Notes: generated from the letters alone by a model not told the origin. 64,000 nt of DNA from Pseudomonas cremoris (GCF_014230465.1 NZ_JAAXCY010000013.1:124001-188000), one strand, 5' to 3'. Counted from the stretch's first letter, positions 18,911 through 28,587 are shown. Numbers and translations: made by a program.

Positions 18911-19540
18911 TCAGGCCGGCGGCTGGGTCTGTTGCATCGAAGGACGCTGGCTGACCTCGGCGTACCAATCGGCAAGCTTGGGGTTGTCCAACCGCCATTG
19001 CATGTCCGGGTGGCGGAAATCCAGATAGCCCAAGGCACACGCCACACTGATGGCGGCAATGTCGAAGTGGCTGGCCAGCTCGGCAATCGCGTCGGCTTCC
19101 AGCTCGGCGAGGGTACGACGAATCTTATTGCGCTGTTCGTCGAGCCACTGATCCCAGTGTTTCTCCACCGGGCGCAGGGCGCTTTCATACCGCACCAGCA
19201 CGGCGGCATCCATGATGCCGTCGGCCATCGAGGCCAGGGTCAGGCGGCGCCAGCGGGCCGAGCCGTCGCGGGGTATCAGCGGGTTGCCAACGTGCTGGTG
19301 GTCGAAGTAATCGAGGATCACCCGGCTGTCGTGCAGCACCGAGCCATCGGCCAGGCGCAAGGCCGGGATCTTGCCCACTGGGTTGCTTTGCACCACGTGG
19401 GTGTCTGGGGTGACCGGGGTTGGCATGCAGGTTTGCAGGGCGACGCGATCCTGCTGGCCGGTTTCCAGCAGCAATACGCGAACTTTGCGGACAAAGGGCG
19501 ATGCGGGGTTGTGGAACAAGGTCATGCTGGGAGCGGACAT
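18911..19540 (-). CDS. glutathione S-transferase family protein
   Basis: This 209-residue protein has an N-terminal thioredoxin-fold GST domain (SPFVRKVRV near 13-20, NPVGKIPALRL and the DSRVILDYFD segment) and a C-terminal helical domain. It likely conjugates or reduces electrophiles with glutathione; the substrate is unknown. The ATG at 19540 is chosen because GAGGA lies seven bases upstream; the ATG at 19546 is too close to it. A GST gene also lies near the fiu genes in P. aeruginosa. Confidence 0.87.
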   Translation of the reverse strand: MSAPSMTLFHNPASPFVRKVRVLLLETGQQDRVALQTCMPTPVTPDTHVVQSNPVGKIPALRLADGSVLHDSRVILDYFDHQHVGNPLIPRDGSARWRRLTLASMADGIMDAAVLVRYESALRPVEKHWDQWLDEQRNKIRRTLAELEADAIAELASHFDIAAISVACALGYLDFRHPDMQWRLDNPKLADWYAEVSQRPSMQQTQPPA

Positions 19541-19597
19541 GGGCATTCCTCACTGTGGGCAGTGGCTAGCCTAGAGGTATCGAAGGTGTTTTTGAAG

Positions 19598-19689
19598 GCC
19601 TCTTCGCGAGCAAGCCCGCTCCCACATTCGATCGCGTTTTTTCAGATGGAATGCGGTCAATGTGGGAGCGGGCTTGCTCGCGAAAGCGT
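19598..19689. repeat. REPIN upstream of the GST gene
   Basis: An inverted REP pair fills most of the gap between the GST gene and the small membrane protein; its last bases touch the end of the 60-residue ORF. Confidence 0.88.
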
Positions 19690-19691
19690 CC

Positions 19692-19874
19692 TCAGCCGCG
19701 CCGCCTGAACAACGCCAAAGCGCCAATCACAGCCGGAATCCCCAACCCCAGCCAACTCAACGAATCCCACCAGCCATCTCCCAGCAACGCCGCAAACAAC
19801 CCGGCGGCACTGAGCAGGCCAATCCCCAGCGGAATCGCAAACACCTTCCAGAAACTCGATTGACGCGGCTTCAT
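19692..19874 (-). CDS. small two-helix membrane protein linked to PepSY protein
   Basis: This 60-residue protein has two hydrophobic helices (about 10-30 and 35-54) and a basic tail (FRRRG). It overlaps the end of the PepSY gene by four bases (ATGA), so it is translated with it. Similar small proteins accompany PepSY/TonB-receptor sets in proteobacteria. The exact role is unknown; it may be a partner of the ferric-siderophore reductase-type PepSY protein. Confidence 0.7.
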   Translation of the reverse strand: MKPRQSSFWKVFAIPLGIGLLSAAGLFAALLGDGWWDSLSWLGLGIPAVIGALALFRRRG

Positions 19875-20965
19875 GTTTTACGCCTGACGATCCACAGGTA
19901 AACCCCGCTGCCCAGCACGATGATGGTCAGCACATCCAGCACCGCCCACAACACCTTCATCGGCATGCCGCCATAGTCGCCAAAGTGCAGCGGCTGGGAC
20001 ATGCCCATGGCGTCCATGTACCACGGCCGTTCGGCGATGGCGGTGACGGCCAGGGTGCTGGCGTCGATCAGTACCGGCGTGAGCAGGTGTGAAGTGAGGT
20101 GGGTGCTGCCCTTCATGAACACCGCATAGTGGTGCTCACTGGAAAAACGCGTGCCGGGGAAGGCAATGAAGTCCGGCTCCATGCCGGGCGCAGCCTTGGC
20201 GGCGATGGCCAGCAGCTCGGTGGCTGGTGCTCGCTGGGTCAGCGGCGGCGCATGTTTGTAGGGTTCGATCATGGCGCTGAGGCTGTCCTGGCGCCAGGCG
20301 GCGATGATCAGGTCGGCGCAGGCGCTGATCACGCCGGTAACGCCCACCACCAATGCCCAGGTCAGGGTCACCACGCCGATCAGGTTATGCAGGTCGAGCC
20401 AGCGTAAACGTGTGGACTTGTCCTGGCGTACGGTGGCGAACTTCAAGCGGCGCATGAACGGCAGGTACAACACCGTACCGGAGACAATCGCCACCACAAA
20501 CAAAAGGCCCATGAACGCCAGCAGCAACTTGCCCGGCAAACCGGCAAACATATCCACATGCAAGCGCAGCAGAAACAGGGTGAACCCGCCATTGGCCGAC
20601 GGCATCTCCACGGCCTCACCGGTGCGCGCATCGAGCATGAAGGTGTGGGAGGAGTTGGGCTCGGTCCCGGCAGTGGCCGCCATGATCGCGATCACGCCGT
20701 TCTTGTCGTCCTCGTCCCAGGCCAGGTACTGCATGGCTTCGCCAGGGCGATGGGCCTGGGCGGCGGTCACGAGTTGTTCCAGGTTGAGTTGTGGTGTGTC
20801 GGCGGGCATTTGCGCCAATTGCGGCTCGCTGCCCAGCAGGTGATCGATCTCGTGGTGAAACACCAACGGCAGGCCGGTGAGGGCGAGCAGCAGCAGGAAC
20901 ACCGTGCAGATCAGGCTGGTCCAGGTGTGGATGAAGGACCAGCGGCGGATGGTTTTGCTTTTCAT
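19871..20965 (-). CDS. PepSY-associated transmembrane protein (iron uptake)
   Basis: This 364-residue inner-membrane protein has about four membrane helices and periplasmic PepSY regions. The family includes FoxB/FpvG-like reductases that release iron from siderophores. Conserved histidines in membrane segments (HTWTSL near the N-terminus, WSFIHTW) fit haem binding. GGAG five bases before the ATG at 20965 supports the start. It is downstream of the TonB receptor, so reduction of the imported ferric siderophore is the likely job (inference). Confidence 0.85.
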   Translation of the reverse strand: MKSKTIRRWSFIHTWTSLICTVFLLLLALTGLPLVFHHEIDHLLGSEPQLAQMPADTPQLNLEQLVTAAQAHRPGEAMQYLAWDEDDKNGVIAIMAATAGTEPNSSHTFMLDARTGEAVEMPSANGGFTLFLLRLHVDMFAGLPGKLLLAFMGLLFVVAIVSGTVLYLPFMRRLKFATVRQDKSTRLRWLDLHNLIGVVTLTWALVVGVTGVISACADLIIAAWRQDSLSAMIEPYKHAPPLTQRAPATELLAIAAKAAPGMEPDFIAFPGTRFSSEHHYAVFMKGSTHLTSHLLTPVLIDASTLAVTAIAERPWYMDAMGMSQPLHFGDYGGMPMKVLWAVLDVLTIIVLGSGVYLWIVRRKT

Positions 20966-21028
20966 CACGGCTCCAAGGCAAAAAGAGCCGCCATTCAGGT
21001 GGCCCTTCGTCAGCGGTTTTTCACCGTC

Positions 21029-23467
21029 TTAGAATTTGTAATTCACGCTGGCGACCACGTTACGTTGGTCGCCGTAGTAGCAGTAGAAACCGTCGCAGGT
21101 GGACAGGTAGTCCTTGTTGAAGATGTTTTTGGCATCGACCGCGACGGTTACGCCTTTGAGGGTGCTGTTTACGCGGCCCAGGTCGTAGTGCACCGAGGCG
21201 TCGTACACGGTGTAGGAGCCGACATGGCCCAAATCGGTGTTGGTGGCATTGCCATAGGTGTCGCCGACATAACGCACGCCTGCACCGACGCCGAAACCGT
21301 CCAGCAAGCCGCTGCGCCACGTGTAGTCGGCCCAGCCGGTAGCTTGGTTGCGTGGCAGCTGGTTCATGCGGTTGCCTTTTTCGGCGGCAAGGCCTTCGAT
21401 GATTTCACTGTCGTTGTAGGTGTAGGAGCCCACCAGCTTGAGGCTTTCGGTAACGTCGGCACTGGCTTCCAGTTCAAGACCGCGAACGCGCACTTCACCA
21501 ATTTGCCGGGTGATGCTGCCTTCGGTCACGGTTGAGTTTTGCTGGGTCAGGTCAAACACTGCGGCTGCAAACAAAGCCTTGGTGCCAGGCGGTTGGTATT
21601 TGATACCCGCTTCGTATTGCTTGCCTTCGGTTGGCTTGAATGTCCCGGTGCTGGCCACTTGGGTGCCCGCGCCGGCCTGAAATGATTCGGCGTAGGACAG
21701 GTACGGCGTGATGCCATTGTCGAACACGTAGCTCAGCGCTGCGTTACCGCTGAAGTGCTTGTCACGCTGGGTATTGGTGGCGTCGTTCAGGTTGTGGAAG
21801 GTGGTGCCGGTGTGTACCCAGTCCTCGCGCCCACCGAGGGTCAGGCGCCAGTTGTCGAGGGCCATCTGGTCCTGGACGTAGAGGCCTGTCTGCTGGGTCT
21901 TTTGGGTGTAGTCGTACATGGTGAAGTACTGGACTTTGGAAAAGTCCTGGCCATACACCGGACGGTTGAAGTTGATGGTCGGTACACCGGCCGAACCCCA
22001 CAGCCATCGCGCATCGCTGTCGGAGCGCTGGTGATCGAGGCCCAGCAGTAATGTGTGGCTCACTGGGCCGGTCTGGAAGTCGGCCTGGAAGTTGTTGTCC
22101 ACGGCGAACTGGCCGATGTTTTCATCAACCTTGCCGGCGGAACGGGTCACGTTGCCGGCGTCGTCTACCGCGACTTCCGGGCCATTCGGATAGAACGCGC
22201 CGCCAGCGGTGATGCCTTGGAATGACAGGTCATTTTTGGTGTAACGCAGGTTTTGGTGGAACTGCCACGTGTCGTTCAGACGCGTTTCAAATGCATATCC
22301 CAGCGCGTAGTAGGTGCGGTCATAGAACTCCCATTCCGGATCACCGAGGTTCTTGTGATGGGAGATCTTGCCGGCGGGCGAGCTCAGCTTGGTGCCTTGC
22401 AATGGCAGGAACTGCCCGGTGATTCCAGTATCGTCGCGGGTGAACTGGGTGAGCAACGTCAGCTTGGTGTCGTCGTTGATGTTCCAGGTCAGGCTCGGGG
22501 CGACGTTGTAGCGTTTGTCCGGGATGTGGTCCACGGCGGTATTGCTGTCGCGTACCACGCCGCTGATGCGGTAGAGGAACTGGCCTTCGTCGTCGATCTT
22601 GCCGGTGCTGTCGAAGTTGATCTGCTTATGGTTGTTGCTGCCGGCCTGCACTTCGATTTCATTTGAGCTTTCGGCTTGGGGGCGACGGCTGACCATGTCC
22701 AGCAAGCCGCCTGGCGGGGTTTGCCCGTAGACCGACGATGCCGGGCCGCGCAGTACAGCGATGCGTTCCAGGTCCCAGGTATCGATCTTCGGTGTGGCGT
22801 AGTTGCCTTTTGGCAATGGCAAGCCATCGAGGAATTGAGTTGGCACAAAGCCGCGTACCAACAGCCAGTCGCTACGCGAGTCGGAACCGTAGCCGCTGCT
22901 TTGCACGCCGGCGGTGTAGCGCAGTGCGTCATTGAGGTTGAGTACGGAGCGGTCTTCCATTTGTTTGCGGGTGATCACCGACACCGAGCGCGGCAATTCG
23001 GCAATCGGCGTATCGGTCTTGGTGCCAGCAGCGGTGCGTGTGGCGACGTAACCGTCTACTGGGCCCCATGCGCTTTCATAGCTGGCTTGGCCGGTGATGC
23101 TGGTTTCCGGCAATGCCACTACACCCTCCGGAATCGCCACCAACGTATAAGTGCCAGCGCTGCTCTGCTCCAACTGCAACCCTGTCCCACGCAACGCTTC
23201 ACGCAGCGCACCCGGTGCATCGAACTGGCCCTGGACCGGTGCCGAGGTCTTGCCCGAGGCCAGCGCAGGGCTGAGGGTCAGCGCGAGGCCGGCCTGGCTG
23301 GCGATCTGGTTCAGGGTGCTGGCCAAGGGCGCGGCCGGCAGGTTGTAGGCGCGCACGCTGGACGCTTGCTCGGCGGCGATCAGCAAAGGGCTGGCCAGCG
23401 GAGCACTGAGGGCGATGGCCACGGCTAACAGGCTGGGGCGCAACAGGGTGTCTAGCGTGCGGGACAT
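21029..23467 (-). CDS. fiuA: TonB-dependent ferric-siderophore receptor, FiuA-like
   Basis: This 812-residue outer-membrane receptor has a signal peptide, an STN signalling domain (about 45-110, with LASTLNQIASQAGLALTLSP), a plug (about 145-260) and a beta-barrel ending in aromatic Phe (NYKF). The STN domain means it signals to an anti-sigma factor, supplied by the neighbouring FecR/FecI genes. FiuA (ferrichrome/hydroxamate) is inferred from matching order with P. aeruginosa PA0470-PA0472 between creBCD and glcB and from similar length; the ligand cannot be read from sequence. Confidence 0.75.
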   Translation of the reverse strand: MSRTLDTLLRPSLLAVAIALSAPLASPLLIAAEQASSVRAYNLPAAPLASTLNQIASQAGLALTLSPALASGKTSAPVQGQFDAPGALREALRGTGLQLEQSSAGTYTLVAIPEGVVALPETSITGQASYESAWGPVDGYVATRTAAGTKTDTPIAELPRSVSVITRKQMEDRSVLNLNDALRYTAGVQSSGYGSDSRSDWLLVRGFVPTQFLDGLPLPKGNYATPKIDTWDLERIAVLRGPASSVYGQTPPGGLLDMVSRRPQAESSNEIEVQAGSNNHKQINFDSTGKIDDEGQFLYRISGVVRDSNTAVDHIPDKRYNVAPSLTWNINDDTKLTLLTQFTRDDTGITGQFLPLQGTKLSSPAGKISHHKNLGDPEWEFYDRTYYALGYAFETRLNDTWQFHQNLRYTKNDLSFQGITAGGAFYPNGPEVAVDDAGNVTRSAGKVDENIGQFAVDNNFQADFQTGPVSHTLLLGLDHQRSDSDARWLWGSAGVPTINFNRPVYGQDFSKVQYFTMYDYTQKTQQTGLYVQDQMALDNWRLTLGGREDWVHTGTTFHNLNDATNTQRDKHFSGNAALSYVFDNGITPYLSYAESFQAGAGTQVASTGTFKPTEGKQYEAGIKYQPPGTKALFAAAVFDLTQQNSTVTEGSITRQIGEVRVRGLELEASADVTESLKLVGSYTYNDSEIIEGLAAEKGNRMNQLPRNQATGWADYTWRSGLLDGFGVGAGVRYVGDTYGNATNTDLGHVGSYTVYDASVHYDLGRVNSTLKGVTVAVDAKNIFNKDYLSTCDGFYCYYGDQRNVVASVNYKF

Positions 23468-23601
23468 GGGGCGGCTCCTGAATGGAAATATTTCTCAATT
23501 GCCTAGGTGCCGAGCGAGAATCAAAAAGTGATAGGGCTGGGTGAAAATATTTTTGGGGTGCAATATTTTGACTGCGTTCTATCTGGAAAAACGCGGTCGA
23601 A

Positions 23602-23630
23602 TGTGGGAGCGGGCTTGCTCGCGAAAGCGA
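23602..23630 (+). repeat. single REP unit
   Basis: An unpaired GTGGGAGCGGGCTTGCTCGC unit lies between the receptor and the FecR-type gene. The rest of the 182-base gap is AT-rich and presumably carries the sigma-dependent receptor promoter, which I could not define. Confidence 0.85.
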
Positions 23631-23649
23631 TCTGAAGGGCACCGAAAAC

Positions 23650-24618
23650 CTAAGGTTTGGCGCTCACCGTCACCCACCACGGCGTGTGCTGCTCAATCTG
23701 CACCGGCAACGTCGGCAGCAGGGCATTCAACGCCAAGCTCGTGTCATGCAGCGGGAAGCTGCCGGTAATCCGCAAGTCGGCCACGTTTTTATCCACACCC
23801 AGGTGGCCGGTGCGATAACGGGCCAGTTCCGCGACCACATCCCCCAGGCGGGCGTTGTCCACCACCAGCATGCCGCGGGTCCACGCGTCGGTGGCCGGGG
23901 TGACGGCCAGCGCAGGGCCCAGGCCATTGCTGCGCATCAGCACTTGCTGGCCTTCCTTGAAGACCTGTTCTTCGTGCAACGCCTCGGGCTGCGCGCCTAC
24001 TGCCGATTGCAGCACGCTCAAGCGCGTGGCGTCGTCTTCGCGCTTGACGATAAACCGCGTGCCCAGCGCACGCAGGCTGCCGTCGCGGGTTTGCACGTAG
24101 AACGGTCGTGCGTCGTTGTGGCCGGTTTCGACCATGATTTCGCCTTCCTGCAACACGATCAGCCGGCGCTTTTCATCAAAACGCACGTCGATGGCACTGT
24201 GGGTGTTGAGGTTGATCAGCGTGCCGTCCGCCAGTTTCAGCGTGCGTTGTTCACCAGTGGCGGTGCGTTGGTCAGCCAGCCAATAGTGGATCGGCACATA
24301 GCGCTCACCGGCAAACAAGGCCAGGCCAAGCACCAGCGCGATACTCGCCAAGCCGCTACCCAGCTTGCGCACGCGCTGGCGAATACCTTCGCGTGATTGC
24401 AACAACGCTGCTCGCGCCGGCCCCGAGGCCACGCTGAAACGTCGGTCGAGCATGCCCAACTGACGCCACGCACGGGCGTGCTCCTCATCGCTGGCCAGCC
24501 ACTTGTCGAACTCTTCCTGTTCCACCGCGCTGTCGTCGCCCGAGTCGAGGGACAGTTGCCAGGCAATTGCCGCATCCAGCACGCGTGCCGACACTGGCTT
24601 GGAGCTGATCACCGTCAC
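23650..24618 (-). CDS. fiuR: FecR-type anti-sigma/transducer, FiuR-like
   Basis: This 322-residue protein has an N-terminal cytoplasmic anti-sigma domain (AIAWQLSLDSGD, EEFDKWLASDEEHARAWRQL), one membrane helix (about residue 90) and a periplasmic FecR domain that senses the receptor STN domain. The start is taken as GTG at 24618 because GTGA overlaps the sigma-factor stop by four bases, typical of coupled pairs. The longer ATG form would overlap the sigma gene by 34 bases. Confidence 0.83.
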   Translation of the reverse strand: MTVISSKPVSARVLDAAIAWQLSLDSGDDSAVEQEEFDKWLASDEEHARAWRQLGMLDRRFSVASGPARAALLQSREGIRQRVRKLGSGLASIALVLGLALFAGERYVPIHYWLADQRTATGEQRTLKLADGTLINLNTHSAIDVRFDEKRRLIVLQEGEIMVETGHNDARPFYVQTRDGSLRALGTRFIVKREDDATRLSVLQSAVGAQPEALHEEQVFKEGQQVLMRSNGLGPALAVTPATDAWTRGMLVVDNARLGDVVAELARYRTGHLGVDKNVADLRITGSFPLHDTSLALNALLPTLPVQIEQHTPWWVTVSAKP

Positions 24619-25133
24619 AGCGGCTCGCCATACAGTGCGATGTAGCACTGGCGAATGCCCTGGGCCAGGTACTGGCGTACGCGAGGTACCGACACGCCAA
24701 GGCGCTGAGCAATTTCCGCGTGGCCCATGCCGTCGAGGCGGTTATAGAGGAAGGCCGCGCGCGCCTTGCTCGACAGCTTGCCGAGCAGGCGGTCGATGGC
24801 CTTGAGGTCTTCGAGGATCAATTGCTGTTCTTCGGGCGAGGGGTGTTCGCTTTCCGGGATCAGCATCAATTCGGTGAGGTAGGCCTGTTCCAGCGCTGCG
24901 CGTCGGAAGTAGTCGAACAACAAGCCCTTGGCGATGGCCACCAGGAACGCCCGTGGCTCGCGGGGTTCGCGCAACTCGTCACGGCCCAGCAGGCGCATGA
25001 AGGTGTCTTGGCTCAGGTCTTCGGCGCGGCTCGGGCAGGCCACATTGCGCCGCAGCCAACCCAACAGCCAGCCACGATGGTCGCGATACAACGCGCCAAC
25101 CAGCTCACTGTGTGGGTTTGGGACCGACGACAA
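24615..25133 (-). CDS. fiuI: FecI-type ECF sigma factor, FiuI-like
   Basis: This 172-residue extracytoplasmic sigma factor has region 2 (NVACPSRAEDLSQDTFMRLL) and region 4 (GMGHAEIAQRLGVSVPRVRQYL). It transcribes the adjacent receptor gene when the siderophore is bound. It is followed by the coupled FecR-type gene. A Fur-box-like sequence about 30 bases upstream indicates iron repression. Confidence 0.88.
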   Translation of the reverse strand: MSSVPNPHSELVGALYRDHRGWLLGWLRRNVACPSRAEDLSQDTFMRLLGRDELREPREPRAFLVAIAKGLLFDYFRRAALEQAYLTELMLIPESEHPSPEEQQLILEDLKAIDRLLGKLSSKARAAFLYNRLDGMGHAEIAQRLGVSVPRVRQYLAQGIRQCYIALYGEPL

Positions 25134-25164
25134 GGCATCACCGAATAAACAAGAGGTTTAAACT

Positions 25165-25183
25165 AACGAGAATTATTCGCGAT
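25165..25183. promoter_or_regulatory. candidate Fur box upstream of the ECF sigma gene
   Basis: The core GAGAATTATTCGC with palindromic GAAT-T-ATTC resembles Fur sites of the GAGAATTATTCTC form. It ends about 30 bases upstream of the sigma gene start on the minus strand. Confidence 0.55.
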
Positions 25184-25268
25184 TGTGTCAGAGGCGTCGT
25201 GTCGGCGCAATTGGCGTCTGTCGGGTTAAGACCGAATGTAAACGCTCACTACAAGGAAACTATGGCGT

Positions 25269-25976
25269 TTAGAGCGAGGGGGATTGTTTGCGCCGTTTCC
25301 ATTGGCTCAAACGCTCTTGCAATGCCTGTGGCGTGTCGATGTGCTGCTGACGTGCGCGACTGAACAGGATCAACATCAGCTCGGCCGTGGCCAGGGCATC
25401 GGCGCTGGCGTGGTGACGCTCGCCTACCTGCAGATTGAAGTGGTTGATCCAGTCGTCCAGCCCGGCTTCGCGGATATGCGCTTCGGGGCACAGCAGTGGA
25501 GCAATCTCTGCAACATCGAGAAACGGATGGCTTAGGCGGTAACCCAGGCTGTCCTTGAGCGCCCGGCACAGCATGTGTTGGTCGAACGGCGCATGGAATG
25601 CGAGCAGCGGGCTATCGCCCACAAATGTCATGAAATCCAGCAGCGCTTCAACGGGATCGCTCCCAGCTGCAATCGCGCTGGGGCCAAGGCCGTGAATCAG
25701 CACACTGGGGCTCAGTTTGGTCTCCGCCCGTTGCAGCGTGCGTTCAAACATCTGCGAGAAATCCACCGCGCCGTCTTCAATCACCACGGCGCCGATCGAC
25801 AGCACCTGGTCGCGGTTGAGGTTCAGGCCGCTGGTTTCCAGGTCGACCACCACCCAGCGCTGGCTGCGCAAGGAACCGTCGCCCAATGTGGCGGGCTTGG
25901 GCAACTGTGCCAGGCGTTGCTGTTGCGGGGTGTCGAGCCCCGGTTTTTTCGCACGCAACCAACTGAACCAACTCAC
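25269..25976 (-). CDS. DEDDh-type 3'-5' exonuclease (DnaQ-like)
   Basis: This 235-residue protein has an exonuclease domain with DLET (about 46-49), HAPFDQH, and HHASADALATAEL giving the HxAxxD signature. These are the acidic metal-binding residues of the DEDDh group, related to the DNA polymerase III epsilon chain. It lacks a polymerase-binding tail like that of true epsilon, so a separate nucleic-acid trimming role is likely. Its start overlaps the upstream gene by four bases. Confidence 0.88.
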   Translation of the reverse strand: MSWFSWLRAKKPGLDTPQQQRLAQLPKPATLGDGSLRSQRWVVVDLETSGLNLNRDQVLSIGAVVIEDGAVDFSQMFERTLQRAETKLSPSVLIHGLGPSAIAAGSDPVEALLDFMTFVGDSPLLAFHAPFDQHMLCRALKDSLGYRLSHPFLDVAEIAPLLCPEAHIREAGLDDWINHFNLQVGERHHASADALATAELMLILFSRARQQHIDTPQALQERLSQWKRRKQSPSL

Positions 25977-27901
25977 AGCTGGTACCGCAAGGTCAGGCTG
26001 CTTTGCAGGCGTTGGGCCTGGCGCAGGGATTCACGCAGGATGCGCCGGTCCAGGTGGTTGAGGCTGTCGGGGTCGACGCGGTTGGAATACGGCTGGTTCT
26101 CACGGGTTTGCAACTGATGCTGCTGCATGCGGGTTTGCTGGATGAAGTGATACGCCTCTTCATAGGCGGCACCGTCCAGTGGCTCGATGACTTCCTTGGC
26201 CACCAGTTGGCGCAGGCGCTCCAGGGTGTTGTTGGCGTGGATGCCATTGGCCAGGGCCAACAGGCGCGCGCCGTCGACAAAGGGGGTGAGGCCCTGCACC
26301 TTGAGATCCAGCGTGGCTTTTTCCCCACCTTTACGGGTGAGCACAAACTCGCGGAAACGTCCTACGGGCGGTCGCTGGCGCAACGCGTTCTCGGCCAGCA
26401 TGCGCTGGAACAAACGGTTATCCGCGACCTGGTCGAGAATGCCTTGGCGCAGCTGCTCACAGCCACGTTCATCGCCCCACACCACGCGCAGGTCGAAGTA
26501 GATACTCGAGCCCAGAAGATTCTCCGGAGTCGCCTCGCGGATAAACGCCGCGAAGCGCCGCGCCCACTCGGCCCGCGACAGGCACAGCTCGGGGTTGCCG
26601 GCCATGATATTGCCCTTGCACAGGCTGAACCCGCACAACGCCAGGCTTTGGTTGATCTGCTGGGCCAGCGGCAATAACCGGGCGCGGATCGCAGCGGCTT
26701 CGGCAACATCCTTGGCCTCGAACAGGATGCCGTTGTCCTGGTCGGTATACAGCGTCTGCTCACGACGGCCTTCGCTGCCAAAACACAGCCAACTGAACGG
26801 CACGCCGGGGTCGCCTTTTTCTGCCAGGGTCAGTTCGATCACTCGGCACACCGTGTGATCGTTGAGCAGCGTAATGATGTGGGTAATCTGGGTAGACGAA
26901 GCGCCATGGGCGAGCATGCGCTCCACCAATTGGCCGATCTCACCGCGAATCGCCACCAGGTGTTCCACCCGGTGCGCGTTGCGGATGGTTCGGGCCAGGT
27001 GCACGAGGTCGACGCGTTGCAGGGAAAACAGGTCGCGCTCGGACACCACGCCACACAAACGCTGATCTTTGACCAGGCACACGTGGGCGATATGCCGCTC
27101 GGTCATTGCAATGGCTGCGTCGAAGGCACTGTGGTCCGGCGTCAGAAAGAACGGCGCCTGGGTCATATGGCCTTCGATGGCCTGGCTGAAATCGCTGGTG
27201 CCATCGGCCACCACTTGGCGCAGATCGCGCAGGGTGAAAATCCCCAAGGGTGCCTTGTGCTCGTCGACGATCACGATGCTGCCAACTTGCTGCTCATGCA
27301 TCAACGTAACGGCTACGCGCAACGGTGTTTGCGGGCAGCAAGTGACCGGGTGACGCATGGCCAATTCGCCCAGGCGGGTATTGAGCGAGTACTGGGTGCC
27401 GAGGGTTTCCACAGCTTTTTGCTGCACCTGCTGATTGACCTGGTCCAACAGGCTGCTGACGCCGCGCAGGGCAAAGTCGCGAAACGGGCTGGAGAGCGCG
27501 AACAGTTTGATAAACGCAGGTTTGTTCAGTTGCAGGCAGAAGGTGTCTTCAGCGGCCTTGTGCTCGGTACGGGTCGCCCGTTCACCGAGCAGGGCGGCGA
27601 GGGGGAAACATTCGCCGGTGGTGATTTCGAAAGTGGTTTCGGCGGAGTCAGGTCGCTCACCGACAACGCGGCCTTGTTTGACGATGTAAAAGTGCTCCAC
27701 CGGCCCGCCCGACGGCTTGAGGATGCTTTCGCCGGGGCCGAAGAAACGCAACTGGCACTGCTCTACCAAAAACGCCAGGTGCGCGTTTTCCATCTGGTTG
27801 AACGGGGGGAAGCGTTGCAGGAACTGCAAGGTGCCGTGGATGTTCTGCAAAACAGCAGTTTTCCCCGCCTGGGCGAAGGCATCAGCTTTACTCATAACCA
27901 T
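25973..27901 (-). CDS. cNMP-binding/CBS/DUF294 nucleotidyltransferase protein
   Basis: This 642-residue cytosolic protein has, in order, a cyclic-nucleotide-binding domain (about 25-140), a CBS pair (about 165-295), a DUF294 nucleotidyltransferase domain with GSEGRREQTLYTDQDNG near 375-392, and a substrate-binding domain to the end. The GSxGR and TDQDN motifs match GlnD-like nucleotidyl transfer. The target is unknown. It is coupled to the exonuclease, a common pairing. ATG 27895 is an alternative start; neither has a strong Shine-Dalgarno. Confidence 0.88.
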   Translation of the reverse strand: MVMSKADAFAQAGKTAVLQNIHGTLQFLQRFPPFNQMENAHLAFLVEQCQLRFFGPGESILKPSGGPVEHFYIVKQGRVVGERPDSAETTFEITTGECFPLAALLGERATRTEHKAAEDTFCLQLNKPAFIKLFALSSPFRDFALRGVSSLLDQVNQQVQQKAVETLGTQYSLNTRLGELAMRHPVTCCPQTPLRVAVTLMHEQQVGSIVIVDEHKAPLGIFTLRDLRQVVADGTSDFSQAIEGHMTQAPFFLTPDHSAFDAAIAMTERHIAHVCLVKDQRLCGVVSERDLFSLQRVDLVHLARTIRNAHRVEHLVAIRGEIGQLVERMLAHGASSTQITHIITLLNDHTVCRVIELTLAEKGDPGVPFSWLCFGSEGRREQTLYTDQDNGILFEAKDVAEAAAIRARLLPLAQQINQSLALCGFSLCKGNIMAGNPELCLSRAEWARRFAAFIREATPENLLGSSIYFDLRVVWGDERGCEQLRQGILDQVADNRLFQRMLAENALRQRPPVGRFREFVLTRKGGEKATLDLKVQGLTPFVDGARLLALANGIHANNTLERLRQLVAKEVIEPLDGAAYEEAYHFIQQTRMQQHQLQTRENQPYSNRVDPDSLNHLDRRILRESLRQAQRLQSSLTLRYQL

Positions 27902-28140
27902 GACCGCATTTTTTTGTCGTTATCGTCCTTCATGGTCGACTCCCACGCGGCAGGTGCCCATTGGACGTAAGTCTAGGTCGATGAAAACGGCATAAAACTA
28001 AGGAAAAACCTTACATGACTATCGTCCAAACCCCGTAGAACACCCACTAGGCAAACTTTCCGACGAAGTGCACATTGTTCGCCCTTCTGCAGATGTCTGA
28101 CGAGTGTGCTGGGAGATTGATGAGAACTGCTGAGAACCGT

Positions 28141-28587
28141 ATGTCCGACCACGATATTTTAAGTGATGCCGAGCGCGAGGCGCTGAGCGCCGTGATGCTG
28201 GAGCCTGATTTACCGCCGCAACGGGTGTTGATTGTCGACGACGACAAGGACGCTCGCGAACTGTTGGCGGAAATCCTGGGGCTGGACGGTATTCGCTGCA
28301 TGACTGCCGAGAGTGGTGAGGCAGCGTGGGACTTGTTGAACTCCAGCAGTTCGATTGGCTTGTTGATTACCGACCTGCGCATGGCGCCGAGCAATGGGCT
28401 GGAGTTGATCCGCCAGGTACGCGGGTCCACGCGGGCGGCGTTGCCGATCATTGTTATGTCGGGGGACGCCGAAGCGCCAGATGTGATCGATGCGATGCAT
28501 TTGAGCGTGGTGGACTTTTTGCTCAAGCCGATCGATAGCGTGAAGTTGGCGAAGATGGTGAAGCGGGAATTGGGGATGGCTTCCTGA
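28141..28587 (+). CDS. single-domain response regulator
   Basis: This protein of about 148 residues consists of a receiver domain (VDDDKDARE, phosphoacceptor Asp78 in ITDLRM, Lys in LLKPID) after a 25-residue N-terminal leader. There is no output domain, so it probably acts by protein contact or phosphotransfer. The partner kinase is not nearby. ATG at 28120, with GGGAG four bases upstream, is a plausible alternative start. Confidence 0.85.
   Translation: MSDHDILSDAEREALSAVMLEPDLPPQRVLIVDDDKDARELLAEILGLDGIRCMTAESGEAAWDLLNSSSSIGLLITDLRMAPSNGLELIRQVRGSTRAALPIIVMSGDAEAPDVIDAMHLSVVDFLLKPIDSVKLAKMVKRELGMAS

Noticed and set aside
23484..23494. GAAATATTTC palindrome before the TonB receptor as a Fur box
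   Set aside because: It is AT-rich and symmetric but does not match the Fur consensus well and lies next to the ribosome-binding site.
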